A stretch of DNA of 64,000 nt from Bradyrhizobium sediminis (GTDB taxonomy: Bacteria > Pseudomonadota > Alphaproteobacteria > Rhizobiales > Xanthobacteraceae). Shown in pieces: positions 45,050 through 55,235 of the stretch. Below the pieces are notes generated by a model. The model was not told the origin of the DNA and did no database searches. It worked only from the letters and a program-made list of their open reading frames with translations. Made by a program: the position numbers and the translations under genes. How positions within the stretch are numbered: the first letter of the stretch is position 1; each line of letters starts with the position of its first letter. The stretch is taken from contig NZ_CP076135.1 of the NCBI RefSeq assembly GCF_018736105.1, positions 1,300,001 through 1,364,000 of the forward strand, in the 5' to 3' direction.

Positions 45050-47008
45050 ATGGACCTTTTCGCCAGAGCCAAAAAATTTGGAATCCAGACCGAATTCCTG
45101 GACGGTCAGGGTCACCGGCGTGTGACGGACGCGGCTGCGCTGCGAATCATCCTCGATGCGCTGCCGGCCGGCATCCCGCGCCGGCTGCTGGACCAGGCGG
45201 TGGTGATCCGGTCAGGCCATCCTGCTCGTACCGAACTCAATCAGGCTGCCACGGTCCCGCTGCGCTGGAAAACCGTTGCGGGCATTAAGGTTATCGCCGA
45301 GGGCGAGACCCATGACCGCGTCATCGTCTGGCCCGAGGATCTGCCTGTGGGTTCGTACCGGCTGCACTTGTCCGATGCATCAGGCATCAGCGAGCAAGTG
45401 CCGCTGATGGTCGCGCCGCCGAAGGCCTTTGGCGGCGATTTCGACCGCTGCTGGCTGGTGGCGGTGCAGCTCTATGGTGTCCGCTCGGCGCGCAACTGGG
45501 GGATCGGGGATTTCACCGACCTCGAAGGGCTGATCGAACTGGCCGGAGGTCTGGGCGCCGACGGCATCGGGCTCAATCCGCTGCATGCGCTGTTTGACGA
45601 CCGGCCCGGCGATTGCAGCCCCTATTCGCCGAACAGCCGGCTGTTTCTGAACCCGCTCTATATCGATGTCGAAAAGCTCCCCGAATTCCAGCCCGGCGCG
45701 ATCGCCGGGAATAGCGAGGCGATCGCCCGGCTGCGGGCGGGCGATATCGTCGATTATGCCGGCGTCGCGGCCTTGAAATGGCGGGCGCTGCGCTTTGCCT
45801 TCGAGGCCTTCAAGGCCGATCCCAAAGCCGAACGCCGGCAAGACTTCGAACAGTTTCGCAGCCAGCGCGCGCCGCTGCTGTCGCGGTTCGCCTGCTTCGA
45901 GGCGCTGCGGCACAAAATTGGCAAGCCGTGGTGGGAGTGGCCCGCGGAATGGCGGCAGCCCGATGAAGCCGGATGCGCATCTCTGCGCCGGGGGCCGGAT
46001 GCCGCCGAAATCGAATTCGTCGAATTCGTGCAATGGACCGCCGACCGGCAGTTGCAGGCCTGCAAGGAGCTTGCGGCCCGGCTCGGCATGAGGGTCGGTC
46101 TCTATCTCGACGTCGCCGTCGGTGTGCAGTCCGATGGCTTCGATGCCTGGAACGAGCAATCGGCAATTTCCCGCCATCTTGCCGTCGGCGCGCCGCCGGA
46201 CCCCCTCAACACCGCGGGCCAGAACTGGGGGCTTGCGGGCTTCAACGCCGCGGGACTGGAGATCGCCTCGTTCGAGCCGTATCGCGAGATGCTGCGGGCG
46301 TCGATGCGCCACGCCGGGGCGATCCGGCTCGATCACGTGCTGGGCCTGAAACGGCTTTATCTGGTGCCGCACGGGTTCGATGCGGCCCAGGGCGTCTATG
46401 TGCAGATGCCGTTCGAGGCGCTGCTGGCGGCGACCGCGCAGGAGAGCGTGAAGCACCGCTGCGTGGTGATCGGCGAGGACCTCGGCACCGTGCCGGAGGG
46501 CTTCCGCGAGAAGATGGCGGAGTGGGGCATCTGGTCGTATCAGGTGATGATGTTCGAGCGCGACGATCGGGGTTCGTTTCGCGGCATCGATCATTACGCG
46601 GCCAATGCGCTGGTCACCTTCAATACCCACGATCTCTCGACCTATGCCGGCTGGCGCTCGTTCAGCGATCTCAAGCTGAAGCGCTCGCTCGGAATCGATC
46701 CCGGCGAAAGCGACGACGCGCGGTGGCACGCCCTGACCATGCTGAGCGACGCGCTGCGCCACCACGCCATCGACAGCCATGATTTCTATGCCGTCGCCGG
46801 CTTCCTGGCGCGGACCAGATCCCGCCTGCTGGCGATTTCGCTGGAGGATCTGTTGGGCGTGATCGACCAGCCCAATATTCCAGGCACCGTCAACGAACAT
46901 CCGAACTGGCGGCGGCGCCTGCCGGTGGCGATCGAAGCGATGACCTCTGCGATCGATCTCGCCGCGCTGAAGGCTGCAACGCGGGAGCGGTCACGCGGGA
47001 CGACTTGA
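45050..47008 (+). CDS. malQ: 4-alpha-glucanotransferase (amylomaltase)
   Basis: A 652-residue GH77 enzyme that transfers alpha-1,4-glucan segments, recycling maltose and short maltodextrins. Motifs: SPYSPNSRLFLNPLYID, nucleophile Asp in AIRLDHVLGL, Glu in VIGEDLGTVP and Asp in TFNTHDLSTYAGW. The N-terminal 130 residues form an extra domain as in other proteobacterial MalQ. The ATG at 45050 begins MDLFARAKKFG; longer in-frame starts reach into the divergent promoter. It supplies or removes short glucans in the same pathway as GlgX and TreZ. Confidence 0.93.
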   Translation: MDLFARAKKFGIQTEFLDGQGHRRVTDAAALRIILDALPAGIPRRLLDQAVVIRSGHPARTELNQAATVPLRWKTVAGIKVIAEGETHDRVIVWPEDLPVGSYRLHLSDASGISEQVPLMVAPPKAFGGDFDRCWLVAVQLYGVRSARNWGIGDFTDLEGLIELAGGLGADGIGLNPLHALFDDRPGDCSPYSPNSRLFLNPLYIDVEKLPEFQPGAIAGNSEAIARLRAGDIVDYAGVAALKWRALRFAFEAFKADPKAERRQDFEQFRSQRAPLLSRFACFEALRHKIGKPWWEWPAEWRQPDEAGCASLRRGPDAAEIEFVEFVQWTADRQLQACKELAARLGMRVGLYLDVAVGVQSDGFDAWNEQSAISRHLAVGAPPDPLNTAGQNWGLAGFNAAGLEIASFEPYREMLRASMRHAGAIRLDHVLGLKRLYLVPHGFDAAQGVYVQMPFEALLAATAQESVKHRCVVIGEDLGTVPEGFREKMAEWGIWSYQVMMFERDDRGSFRGIDHYAANALVTFNTHDLSTYAGWRSFSDLKLKRSLGIDPGESDDARWHALTMLSDALRHHAIDSHDFYAVAGFLARTRSRLLAISLEDLLGVIDQPNIPGTVNEHPNWRRRLPVAIEAMTSAIDLAALKAATRERSRGTT

Positions 47009-47029
47009 GGGGAGGGTGCCCGCCTCGAT

Positions 47030-47842
47030 TCAGCCCGCTTCGCCATTCCTCAAGATCATATCCACCGCCTTGGCAAAGCCCTCATCCTCATTCGAGGCCG
47101 TGACATGCGTCGCCATTTTCTTGATGTCGTCGGCGGCGTTGCCCATGGCGAAGGAGAGGCCGCTCGCTTCGAACATCGCCAGATCGTTTTCCATGTCGCC
47201 GATGGTGGCGACAGCGTCGGTTGAAATGCCGAGGCGTTTGGCCATCGCCTGCACGAAAGTCCCCTTGCTGCGGCCGGGCGGCGTGACGTCGAGATAATAG
47301 CTTTGCGAGCGCACGGCGGTGGCCTGCGCGCCCAGCGCCTGCTGCATCGCAACCTCGCAGCGCTGCAGCCGCGCGGCATCGGAGCTGGCGCCGACGATCT
47401 TGCAGGCCGCCGTCAGGTAAGGCGCAAAATTCCCGACGATGGTCGGATCGGCCCGGATCGCGCGTTGTTCATTCGGGACGTACTCGCCGCCAGGATTGCG
47501 CGTGAGCCAGCGATCGTGGGTGAACAGCCAGGTATCGACGCCGAATTCGTCGAGCACGTCGAGGCTGGCTTGCGCCGCGGCTGCTGGGATCAGATGCTGT
47601 TCGATCGGATTGAGCTGCGGGTCGACGATGGCACTGCCGTTGAAGGCTCCGACCGGCAGCGTGATCGCGAGCGGCTCGATCAAGAATCGCATGCCGACGG
47701 TCGGGCGGCTGGAAGTGAGGGTAAAGCCGATGCCGGCATCGCGCAGCCGCCGCACCGCGTCCCTCGCGCCGTCGGTCAAGGTCTTGTCTTTGGTCAGCAA
47801 CGTGCCGTCGACGTCGGAGACGAGCAGAGCGATGCGGGTCAC
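47030..47842 (-). CDS. HAD-superfamily phosphatase (Cof type)
   Basis: A 270-residue Cof/YbiV-type hydrolase. Motif I is LVSDVDGTLL with the nucleophile Asp, motif II is in FTLTSSRP, and motif IV is IGDMENDLAMF. Such enzymes dephosphorylate sugar phosphates or related metabolites. A GTG start overlaps the gluconokinase stop (GTGA), making it the last gene of the pentose-phosphate operon. Substrate unknown; a sugar-phosphate role fits the context. Confidence 0.88.
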   Translation of the reverse strand: MTRIALLVSDVDGTLLTKDKTLTDGARDAVRRLRDAGIGFTLTSSRPTVGMRFLIEPLAITLPVGAFNGSAIVDPQLNPIEQHLIPAAAAQASLDVLDEFGVDTWLFTHDRWLTRNPGGEYVPNEQRAIRADPTIVGNFAPYLTAACKIVGASSDAARLQRCEVAMQQALGAQATAVRSQSYYLDVTPPGRSKGTFVQAMAKRLGISTDAVATIGDMENDLAMFEASGLSFAMGNAADDIKKMATHVTASNEDEGFAKAVDMILRNGEAG

Positions 47843-48399
47843 GGATGGTTCCGATTGTTCGCGGCGTTGTCGGCGGGAATGAGCCCCAGCCGGGCGATGA
47901 TGTCATCGACGATGGCTTCGACCGGCGCATCGATCGACACGGTGACGGGATTTTCGCTGTTGGCCGGCGGCTCGAGCGTCCTGAACTGGCTGGCCAATAG
48001 TTCCGGCGGCATGAAATGACCTTTGCGCGCGGCCAGCCGGGCGGCGATCAAATCCTGTGTGCCATCGAGAAAGACGATCCTGACGTCGTCGCGGCCATGC
48101 ACCAGAATGTCACGATAGGCGCGCTTCAGCGCGGAGCAGGCGATGACTATATGTTGGTCCGCCTCGCAAGCCCGATCGACCTCGTCGGCAATCGCCTGCA
48201 GCCAGGGCCGGCGGTCCTCGTCGGTCAGCGGCTGGCCGGCGCTCATCTTGGCGACGTTGCTCGGTGGATGAAAAATGTCGCCATCTTCGAAATCCCAGTC
48301 CAGTCGTTGGGCGAGGCGGTCCGCGATGGTGCTCTTGCCGGAGCCGGACACGCCCATCACGACAAGCACGCACGGCATCTTGCCGATTTCATCACTCAC
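47839..48399 (-). CDS. gntK: Gluconokinase
   Basis: A 186-residue P-loop kinase that phosphorylates gluconate to 6-phosphogluconate. Walker A is MGVSGSGKST, followed by FEDGDIFHPPSNVAKMSAGQ and CSALKRAYRD, standard for GntK. I chose a GTG with GGAGAA at six bases; the ATG at 48378 seven codons later is the alternative. It lies 22 bases after zwf, so its product feeds straight into Gnd and the pentose phosphate route. Confidence 0.93.
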   Translation of the reverse strand: MSDEIGKMPCVLVVMGVSGSGKSTIADRLAQRLDWDFEDGDIFHPPSNVAKMSAGQPLTDEDRRPWLQAIADEVDRACEADQHIVIACSALKRAYRDILVHGRDDVRIVFLDGTQDLIAARLAARKGHFMPPELLASQFRTLEPPANSENPVTVSIDAPVEAIVDDIIARLGLIPADNAANNRNHP

Positions 48400-48421
48400 G
48401 ACGTTTCTCCGGCAGCGCCAT

Positions 48422-49936
48422 CTAGCCCAGCTTTCGCCAGCTGCGGCCGTCGCGCGCCAGCAGCGCGTTGGCTTCAGTGGGACCTTCGCTGCCGGCCCGA
48501 TAGGGCAGCAGACCGTTGGCGCCGGCTTTCCTCCAGGCATCGAGGAACGGCTGCACGGCCTTCCAGCCGGCTTCCACGCTGTCGGCGCGCTGGAACAGGA
48601 TGTTGTCGCCGATCATGCAGTCGTAGATCAGCGTCTCGTAGCCGGTGCTCGGCTCGGCCTGGAAATAATCCTTGTAGCGGAACTTCATCTCGACGCCGTC
48701 GATCCGGATCGAGGGACCGGGCACCTTGGTGTTGAACTGCAGCGCGATGCCCTCGGTCGGCGCCACGCCGATCACGAGGTAGTTCTGCGCCAGCGTCTCC
48801 ACCGGGGTGCAGCTGAACATCGCAAACGGCGCCTGCTTGAACTTGATCGCCAACTCGGTGCGCTTGACGCCGAGCGCCTTGCCGGTGCGCAGGTAGAAGG
48901 GAACGCCAGCCCAGCGCCAGTTGTCGATGGAAAGCTTCAGCGCCGCATAGGTCTCCGTGGTGCTGCCGGGCCTGACATCCCTGGTGCTGCTGTAATCCCC
49001 GACCTCGGTATTGTCGATCCTTCCGGCGCGGTATTGGCCGCGCACGGAATTCTGCAGGGCTTCGCTCTCGCTCTGGGGCTGGATCGCCGCCAGCACGTCG
49101 GCCTTCTCGGCGCGCACCGAATGGGCGTCGAATCGGATCGGCGGCTCCATCGCCACCAGCGACAGCAGCTGGAACAAATGGTTCGGCACCATGTCGCGCA
49201 GCGCGCCGGTTGAATCGTAGAAGCCGCCGCGGTGGCCGACATCGAGTTTTTCGTCGACCGTGATCTGGACGTGATCGATGTGATTGCGGTTCCAGATCGG
49301 CTCGAACATGCCGTTGGCAAAGCGCAGCACCAGGATGTTCTGCACCGTCTCCTTGCCGAGGTAATGATCGATCCGGTAGATCTGGTGTTCGTCGATAATC
49401 GCCAGCAATTCTGCATTCAGCGCCTTCGCCGAGGCGAGGTCGGTGCCGAACGGCTTTTCGATCACCAGCCGCCGCCACGCGCCGCCCTCCTGCCGCAGCA
49501 TGCCGGTGCGACCGAGTTCACGAGGGATCGGCGCAAAGCCATCGGGCGGCGTCGCCAGATAGAACAGGCGGTTGCCGCCGGTGTTTCGGGCGGCTTCGAG
49601 TTCGTCGAGCCTTTTTCGCATGAAGTCGAACGAGGCTGGCTCCCCGGGATCGGCGGCGATACAGGTGACGCATTCCAAAAGGCGTTTGGCCGTTGCGTCC
49701 TCCACCGGGCGGGTGGCGAATTGGCGCAGGCCCTTCATCAGGCTGTCGCGCAAGGCCTCGTTCGACATCGCCTTGCGGGTGACGCCGACGACGCAGAGCC
49801 TGTCTGGCAGAAGGTCGCTCGCCGCCAGGTTATAGAGTGCGGGGATCACCAGCCGGTGCGCGAGGTCGCCAGTGACGCCGAAGATGACGAAGGAGCAGGG
49901 CTCGGGCTTCTTCTGAGGCGGTTGGGTTGAAGGCAT
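48422..49936 (-). CDS. zwf: Glucose-6-phosphate 1-dehydrogenase
   Basis: A 504-residue NAD(P)-dependent enzyme opening the oxidative pentose phosphate and Entner-Doudoroff routes. It has the nucleotide fold start VIFGVTGDLAHRLVIPAL and the substrate signature RIDHYLGKETVQN with the catalytic His. Length is normal. Its start lies 6 bases from the gnd stop, in an operon tal/pgi-gnd-zwf-gntK-HAD. Confidence 0.96.
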   Translation of the reverse strand: MPSTQPPQKKPEPCSFVIFGVTGDLAHRLVIPALYNLAASDLLPDRLCVVGVTRKAMSNEALRDSLMKGLRQFATRPVEDATAKRLLECVTCIAADPGEPASFDFMRKRLDELEAARNTGGNRLFYLATPPDGFAPIPRELGRTGMLRQEGGAWRRLVIEKPFGTDLASAKALNAELLAIIDEHQIYRIDHYLGKETVQNILVLRFANGMFEPIWNRNHIDHVQITVDEKLDVGHRGGFYDSTGALRDMVPNHLFQLLSLVAMEPPIRFDAHSVRAEKADVLAAIQPQSESEALQNSVRGQYRAGRIDNTEVGDYSSTRDVRPGSTTETYAALKLSIDNWRWAGVPFYLRTGKALGVKRTELAIKFKQAPFAMFSCTPVETLAQNYLVIGVAPTEGIALQFNTKVPGPSIRIDGVEMKFRYKDYFQAEPSTGYETLIYDCMIGDNILFQRADSVEAGWKAVQPFLDAWRKAGANGLLPYRAGSEGPTEANALLARDGRSWRKLG

Positions 49937-49942
49937 CGGCGT

Positions 49943-50980
49943 TTACGCCTTTGGCTTGACGGTATCCGGCGCGTTCTGCTGCACCGGCCCCGGACCCTGC
50001 TGCGGCTCCTTGTGGCCGCCGAAACCGTCGCGCATAGCGGAAAGAACTTTTTCGGCAAAGGTATGGTCCTTGCGCGAGCGGAACCGCGCGAACAAGGCTG
50101 CGGTGAGCACCTCGGCAGGGACCGCCTCGTCGACGGCGGCATTGACGGTCCAGCGGCCCTCGCCGGAATCTTCCACGAAACCCGAATAGCTTTCGAGCGT
50201 CGGATTTTTGGCGAGAGCGGAGGCCGTGAGGTCGAGCAGCCATGACGAAATCACGCTGCCGCGCCGCCAGACCTCGGCGATGTCGGCAATGTCGAAATCG
50301 AACCGATGCTCGGCGGGCAGCGCCTCGATATTGGCGTTCCTGAGGATGTCGAAGCCCTCGGCATAGGCCTGCATCAGGCCGTATTCGATGCCGTTATGAA
50401 TCATCTTGACGAAGTGCCCGGCGCCGATAGGACCGGCGTGGATATAGCCCTGTTCGATCCTGGCATCGCGGCCCTCGCGTCCTGCGGTACGCGGGATGTC
50501 GCCGGGGCCCGGTGCGAGACTCGCGAAGATCGGATCGAGCCGGTCGATCACCGCCTTGTCGCCGCCGATCATCATGCAATAGCCACGCTCGATGCCCCAG
50601 ACGCCGCCCGAGGTGCCGACGTCGACATAATGGATGCCGTGTTCCCTGAGCGCCTTGCCGCGGCGGACGTCGTCCTGCCAGAACGAATTGCCGCCGTCGA
50701 TGATGACGTCGCCGGCCTGCATCAGTTTGGTCAGTTCATCGATCGTCGCTTCCGTGATCCTGCCTGCGGGCAGCATCACCCAGACGCTGCGCGGCCGCTC
50801 CAGCCTGCTGACGAAATCCTGCAGCGAGCCAGCGCCCGCAGCGCCCGCAGCGCCCTCGGCCGCGAGCGCCGCGACCGCTTTCGGGTCCTTGTCATAGACG
50901 ACGGTGGAGTGGCCGTGCTTCATCAGCCGGCGGACGATGTTGCCGCCCATCCGCCCCAAGCCGATCATGCCGAGCTGCAT
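49943..50980 (-). CDS. gnd: 6-phosphogluconate dehydrogenase (short, decarboxylating type)
   Basis: A 345-residue enzyme converting 6-phosphogluconate to ribulose-5-phosphate and CO2. It has the Rossmann motif GLGRMGGNI and [30 protein letters not shown] is the substrate loop and [16 protein letters not shown] the family signature. It is the shorter GndA-like form (about 300-345 aa) rather than the 470-residue type. An Ala/Gly-rich insertion is seen near residue 45. Confidence 0.95.
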   Translation of the reverse strand: MQLGMIGLGRMGGNIVRRLMKHGHSTVVYDKDPKAVAALAAEGAAGAAGAGSLQDFVSRLERPRSVWVMLPAGRITEATIDELTKLMQAGDVIIDGGNSFWQDDVRRGKALREHGIHYVDVGTSGGVWGIERGYCMMIGGDKAVIDRLDPIFASLAPGPGDIPRTAGREGRDARIEQGYIHAGPIGAGHFVKMIHNGIEYGLMQAYAEGFDILRNANIEALPAEHRFDFDIADIAEVWRRGSVISSWLLDLTASALAKNPTLESYSGFVEDSGEGRWTVNAAVDEAVPAEVLTAALFARFRSRKDHTFAEKVLSAMRDGFGGHKEPQQGPGPVQQNAPDTVKPKA

Positions 50981-50991
50981 CTGCAGTACCC

Positions 50992-53838
50992 TTAGTTGAG
51001 TGCATCCTGAATAGCTGCGTCGAGCATTTTCAGGCCCGCTGCGAGATCGCCCTTGATGTGCACGCGCAAGGCGCGCCGGCCGCGCTCGGTCAGCACGTCG
51101 TAATCGCCGCGGGCCTGCGCCGCCTTGATCACGCCGAAACTGGCCTTCTGGCCGGGCACCGCGAGATCCCTGTCGTCATCTGATGTGATCTGCAGGAATA
51201 CGCCGCTGTCGGGCCCGCCCTTGTAGGCCTGGCCGGTGGAATGCAGGAAGCGCGGGCCGAACTCGGCGCAGGTCGCAAGGTGCCGCTTTTCGCGAACCTT
51301 CAGCCGCATCGCCTGCAGGCTGCCGATATGCGCAGGACAGCGTTCGATATAGGCAAGCAGCGCCACGTAGTCGTCCGCGCCGGCGCGGGCGAGATGCGCC
51401 TTCAGCCAGGAGCCGAGATCGCCGTCGGCGCCGGCCCTGCGCAGGTCGGCGGCGTTTTTCTCGTCGGTGAAGAGGTCGGCCTGCGCGCTGGACATCACCG
51501 GCTTCTCGGCGGGCAGCGAACCGGATTTCTCGAACGCCGCAGTCAGTTCCCGGGTCTTGACCTTGGCGTCCTCGACGTCGGGCTGGTTGAACGGATTGAT
51601 ACCGAGCACGGCGCCGGCCACCGCCGTCGCCAGTTCGAAGCGGAAGAATTCCTGGCCGATATGGTCGATCGATTTCATGACGATGCGGACCACCGGATGG
51701 CCGGCCGCTTCCAGTGCGGCGAGCTTGTCGTCATGCGCGGCGTCGTTTTCGGCTTCGGTTCTGAGATCGATGAAGAACCGGTCGTTACCGTAGAGCGAAG
51801 GGTCGCCCAAGGGTTCGCCGTCGATCGGGATCAGGCCCTTGCCGTCCTTGCCGGTGGATTCCGCGATCAACTGCTCCGCCCAGGCGCCGAAATCGGCGAT
51901 CTTCGGCGACGAGAGAATGGTGACCTTGTCGCGGCCTTCGAGCCCGGCCAGCCCCATCGCGAGACCGAGCTGCACGCCGGGATTTTCGTGCGGCGGCACG
52001 TCGGGTCCGCAGGAGCGGACCATCGCAAGCGAATGCCCGATCAGGGCGCTGACATCGATTCCGGCGGTCGCGGCCGGCACCAGCCCGAACGGCGACAGCA
52101 CGGAGTAGCGCCCGCCGATGGTGGGATCGCCGTGGAAGATACGGGCAAAGCCCTGCTTGACGGCGACCTTCTCCAGCGTGGAGCCGGGGTCGGTCACCGC
52201 GATGAAGCGGTGGCCGGCCTTGTCGGCGCCGATGGTCTTGGAAACCTGCGCGAAGAAATAATCCTTCATTACGTTGGGCTCGGTGGTGCCGCCCGATTTG
52301 CTGGAGACGATGAACAGCGTGCTGGCGAGATCGACGGAGGCCTGCAGGGTGCGGACCTGCGCCGGATCGGTCGAATCCAGCACATGCAGTTTCGGAAAGC
52401 CGGCCTTCTTCGCAAACGTTTCCGCCAGCACTTCCGGACCGAGGCTCGATCCGCCCATGCCGAGCACCACGGCATCGGTGAATTTCTGTCCCTTCACGCG
52501 CTGCGCATAGTCCTCGTAGTCGGCGACATCGGCTGCGGCGGCGCTGTCGAGCCAGCCCAGCCATTTGTGCTCATCGCTGCCGGTCCACACCGACTTGTCC
52601 TTGTGCCAGAGCCGGCGGATGGTGGCCGACGCGCGCCAGTCCTCGGTGGCCTTCTCGACCGCCTTGCCGAGGTGGCTTCCGAGCTTGAGCTGCTGTCGGT
52701 CGATGCCGCCGCCGAGCACGGTGGCGCGCTTGTGCGCGACTGCGCCGTAGAGCTTGTCGGCGGCGTCCGCGAACAGCCTGACGCCGTCCTTGACCAGCTC
52801 GGCCGTGATGGCGTCGAGCGAGATGCCGGATTTTTCGAGTTCGGCGAGCACGCGCCTGGCATCCTCAATATTTTCCTCGAGGCTGTCGCGCGGCTTGCCG
52901 TGGTCGCGGAAGGCGTCGAGCGTGGCCGGCGGAACGGTGTTGATGGTGTTGGGACCGATCAGCTCCTCGACATAGAGCACGTCGCTATAGTCCTTGTTCT
53001 TGGTGCCAGTCGAAGCCCACAGCAACCGCTGCGGCCTGGCGCCCTTGGCGGCGAGCTTGTCCCAGCGCGCGCCGGAGAACAGGCGTTTGTAATCCTGGTA
53101 CGCGAGTTTTGCATTGGCGATCGCGACCTTGCCTTTCAGGGCGCTCAGGCGCTCCTTCTCGCTCGGGTCGTTGGCACGCGCGATTTTCTCGTCGAGTTCC
53201 TTGTCTACCGCGCTGTCGATCCGGCTGACGAAGAAGCTGGCGACGCTGGCGACGCGGGAGGGATCGCCGCCGTCCCTGACGAGTTTTTCGAGGCCCGCGA
53301 GGTAAGCTTCGGCGACCTGCACATAGACCTTCTGCGAGAACAACAGCGTGATGTTGATGCTGATGCCTTCGCCGATCAGATGCTGGATCGCGGGCAGTCC
53401 TTCCGGCGTCGCCGGCACCTTGACCATCAGGTTCCGGCGCTTGACGTTGTTCCAGAGCCGCTCGGCCTCGGCGATGGTGCCCTTGGCATCCATCGCCAGA
53501 TAGGGCGACACTTCCAGGCTGACGAAGCCGTCGCCGCCATTCAATCGATCGTAGACCGGGCGCAGCACGTCCGCCGCATTTCGGATGTCCTCGATCGCCA
53601 GATGTTCGAACAGCTCGGCAATCGGACGATCGCCCTTTTTCAGGGTAACGCCGATCGCGCCGTCATACTCGTCCGAGCTGCCGATCGCCTTCTCGAAGAT
53701 CGAGGGATTGGACGTGACGCCCTTGACGCCGTCGGTGTCGATCAGCTGCTTCAGGTCGCCCCTGGCGACGAAGCCGCGGGCCAGGAAGTCCAGCCAGATC
53801 GCCTGGCCGTGGTTTTCGAGTGCTTTGACGGGATTCAT
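50992..53838 (-). CDS. Bifunctional transaldolase / glucose-6-phosphate isomerase
   Basis: A 948-residue fusion. Residues about 1-360 are transaldolase with the Schiff-base Lys in [11 protein letters not shown] and [13 protein letters not shown] near the N-terminus. Residues about 400-948 are phosphoglucose isomerase with [26 protein letters not shown] and the late [12 protein letters not shown]. The enzyme links pentose phosphate interconversion with hexose phosphate isomerisation. This fusion is known in several alphaproteobacteria. It is the first gene of its operon; the start has Met-Asn-Pro-Val, and the frame open further upstream is not needed. Confidence 0.94.
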   Translation of the reverse strand: MNPVKALENHGQAIWLDFLARGFVARGDLKQLIDTDGVKGVTSNPSIFEKAIGSSDEYDGAIGVTLKKGDRPIAELFEHLAIEDIRNAADVLRPVYDRLNGGDGFVSLEVSPYLAMDAKGTIAEAERLWNNVKRRNLMVKVPATPEGLPAIQHLIGEGISINITLLFSQKVYVQVAEAYLAGLEKLVRDGGDPSRVASVASFFVSRIDSAVDKELDEKIARANDPSEKERLSALKGKVAIANAKLAYQDYKRLFSGARWDKLAAKGARPQRLLWASTGTKNKDYSDVLYVEELIGPNTINTVPPATLDAFRDHGKPRDSLEENIEDARRVLAELEKSGISLDAITAELVKDGVRLFADAADKLYGAVAHKRATVLGGGIDRQQLKLGSHLGKAVEKATEDWRASATIRRLWHKDKSVWTGSDEHKWLGWLDSAAAADVADYEDYAQRVKGQKFTDAVVLGMGGSSLGPEVLAETFAKKAGFPKLHVLDSTDPAQVRTLQASVDLASTLFIVSSKSGGTTEPNVMKDYFFAQVSKTIGADKAGHRFIAVTDPGSTLEKVAVKQGFARIFHGDPTIGGRYSVLSPFGLVPAATAGIDVSALIGHSLAMVRSCGPDVPPHENPGVQLGLAMGLAGLEGRDKVTILSSPKIADFGAWAEQLIAESTGKDGKGLIPIDGEPLGDPSLYGNDRFFIDLRTEAENDAAHDDKLAALEAAGHPVVRIVMKSIDHIGQEFFRFELATAVAGAVLGINPFNQPDVEDAKVKTRELTAAFEKSGSLPAEKPVMSSAQADLFTDEKNAADLRRAGADGDLGSWLKAHLARAGADDYVALLAYIERCPAHIGSLQAMRLKVREKRHLATCAEFGPRFLHSTGQAYKGGPDSGVFLQITSDDDRDLAVPGQKASFGVIKAAQARGDYDVLTERGRRALRVHIKGDLAAGLKMLDAAIQDALN

Positions 53839-54074
53839 GGTGCCTTGTTCTGTTCGAGCTGGGTTCCCGCACCTTTTCTGGCGGGAAGCCGGGTTGTCAA
53901 CACGTGGGTAGCTGATGAAGGGATTATGCGTATCCCGGCCGGATAACGCCACCCGCAGCCCATCGATCCCACCGGGAGACGGCAGTTTGGTGGCGATCCC
54001 GGTTTTCGAAGGTCGATTGAACCGGCCTTTTCTGGCGGTGGCGACCGGCGTTGGCCGGCGGCGCGGCGCAGTAG

Positions 54075-54893
54075 TCAGCCGGGGCGCAGGAAGAGGTCGT
54101 AGAGGTAGACCGAAATTTCGAGCATGATCAGCAGCACGATCATCGTTTCCAACCGAATCCCGCGCTGCGCGTCGATCAGTTCGGTGAGCGCGGTCATCAT
54201 TACCTCGACCGCGTCGAGCTTGCGCGACAACGCCTTGGCTCGTTTCTTGAAATGATAGGCTTCGGCCAGACGGTCGTGCAAACGGCCGGTTTCACCATCA
54301 TTTGGCAACTCGGGTCTCTCTTCCACCTCGACCCGTTCGAGAAGGCGATGATGGGTCAGCAAGGCATGGCCCACGGTGCGCAGCATCCGTCTCCGTTTCC
54401 ACGGCAGCTGGCCGGAGCTGGCGAGGTCGCTGGCGATCGGTTCCAGCGCCTCCAGCACGTTCCGGACTTCCTCTTCCTCAAAGGCGAGCGCGACATTCTT
54501 GGCCAGCGCGTCGGCAACGGCAACGAGGCGCGCCGGTGACAGGTCCCGGATGGTAATGATATCCCCTGAGATCCCCTCGCTCGTTCCGATCGAGATCTCC
54601 GATGCAACGATGACCGGCGCGTCCAACCGGCTTTCGACGCGGTCGCCGAGCTTTTGCAGGAAGGCTTCTTCCTCGCCCTGTGAAACCCCGATGAGGACAA
54701 CGGTACCGTAGGGCAACAGCGCGGCAATGCCTCCACCGCCAAGGCGCAATATCAGGGGCGACGTCGTGATCGCTTCTGCTTGATGGAGGTCTGCAGCCTC
54801 GAGGCCTGCCAGCCTGAGGCGACGGCCAAGGCGGAGCGCGCGTACGGACTGTCGCTTTTCGGAGGTCGCGCGTAAAGGCGTGATGTCAGTCAT
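54075..54893 (-). CDS. RMD1/YagE-family (DUF155) membrane-anchored protein
   Basis: A 272-residue protein with GGGGIAALLPYGTVVLIGV, DALAKNVALAFEEEEV, LTHHRLLERVEVEERPEL and a C-terminal helix ETMIVLLIMLEISVYLYDLF. This arrangement matches the RMD1/YagE/SIF2 family, whose eukaryotic members support mitochondrial translation; the bacterial role is unknown. The C-terminal anchor puts it on the inner membrane facing the cytoplasm. An ATG or GTG about 14 codons upstream is also possible. It stands alone between the tal/pgi promoter and a divergent acyltransferase. Confidence 0.8.
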   Translation of the reverse strand: MTDITPLRATSEKRQSVRALRLGRRLRLAGLEAADLHQAEAITTSPLILRLGGGGIAALLPYGTVVLIGVSQGEEEAFLQKLGDRVESRLDAPVIVASEISIGTSEGISGDIITIRDLSPARLVAVADALAKNVALAFEEEEVRNVLEALEPIASDLASSGQLPWKRRRMLRTVGHALLTHHRLLERVEVEERPELPNDGETGRLHDRLAEAYHFKKRAKALSRKLDAVEVMMTALTELIDAQRGIRLETMIVLLIMLEISVYLYDLFLRPG

Positions 54894-55235
54894 TTCCTGC
54901 TTCAAAGTGCCCGCCTTCTGGAAAAAATGCCACACTACAAGAGGCGCCAGCTTGCGTTACATCAACCCTCCAGCCGCCGATCTCTTGCGGGCGCGAGGTC
55001 GCTCGCCCGGACGTTTAAGTGATGGCAGAAAACAGTCGCTGGCCGGTCGCCGCGTTCGCTAACGCATGAATATGCCATTGCCTGGGATGATTTCTTGGCT
55101 GCAAGCATATTTGCGCCCAGATTGCACTAGATCAAGACAAGGCGCGTGCGATTGATAGATTATGTTTGTCTTCCACCGGCAAGAATAATCCCCGGGGAGG
55201 GTCATCTGGCGGATTGGCGTGGGACTTGCGCGGCA
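54894..55235. promoter_or_regulatory. Divergent intergenic region with a FixK-type box
   Basis: About 340 bases, less GC-rich than the rest. At 55122-55135 the sequence TTGC-actaga-TCAA matches the FixK2/FNR-type pattern TTG(A/C)-N6-(T/G)CAA, about 100 bases before the acyltransferase start. This would place the following genes under oxygen control if functional. An in-frame GTG start for the acyltransferase at 55146 lies just after the box. Confidence 0.35.
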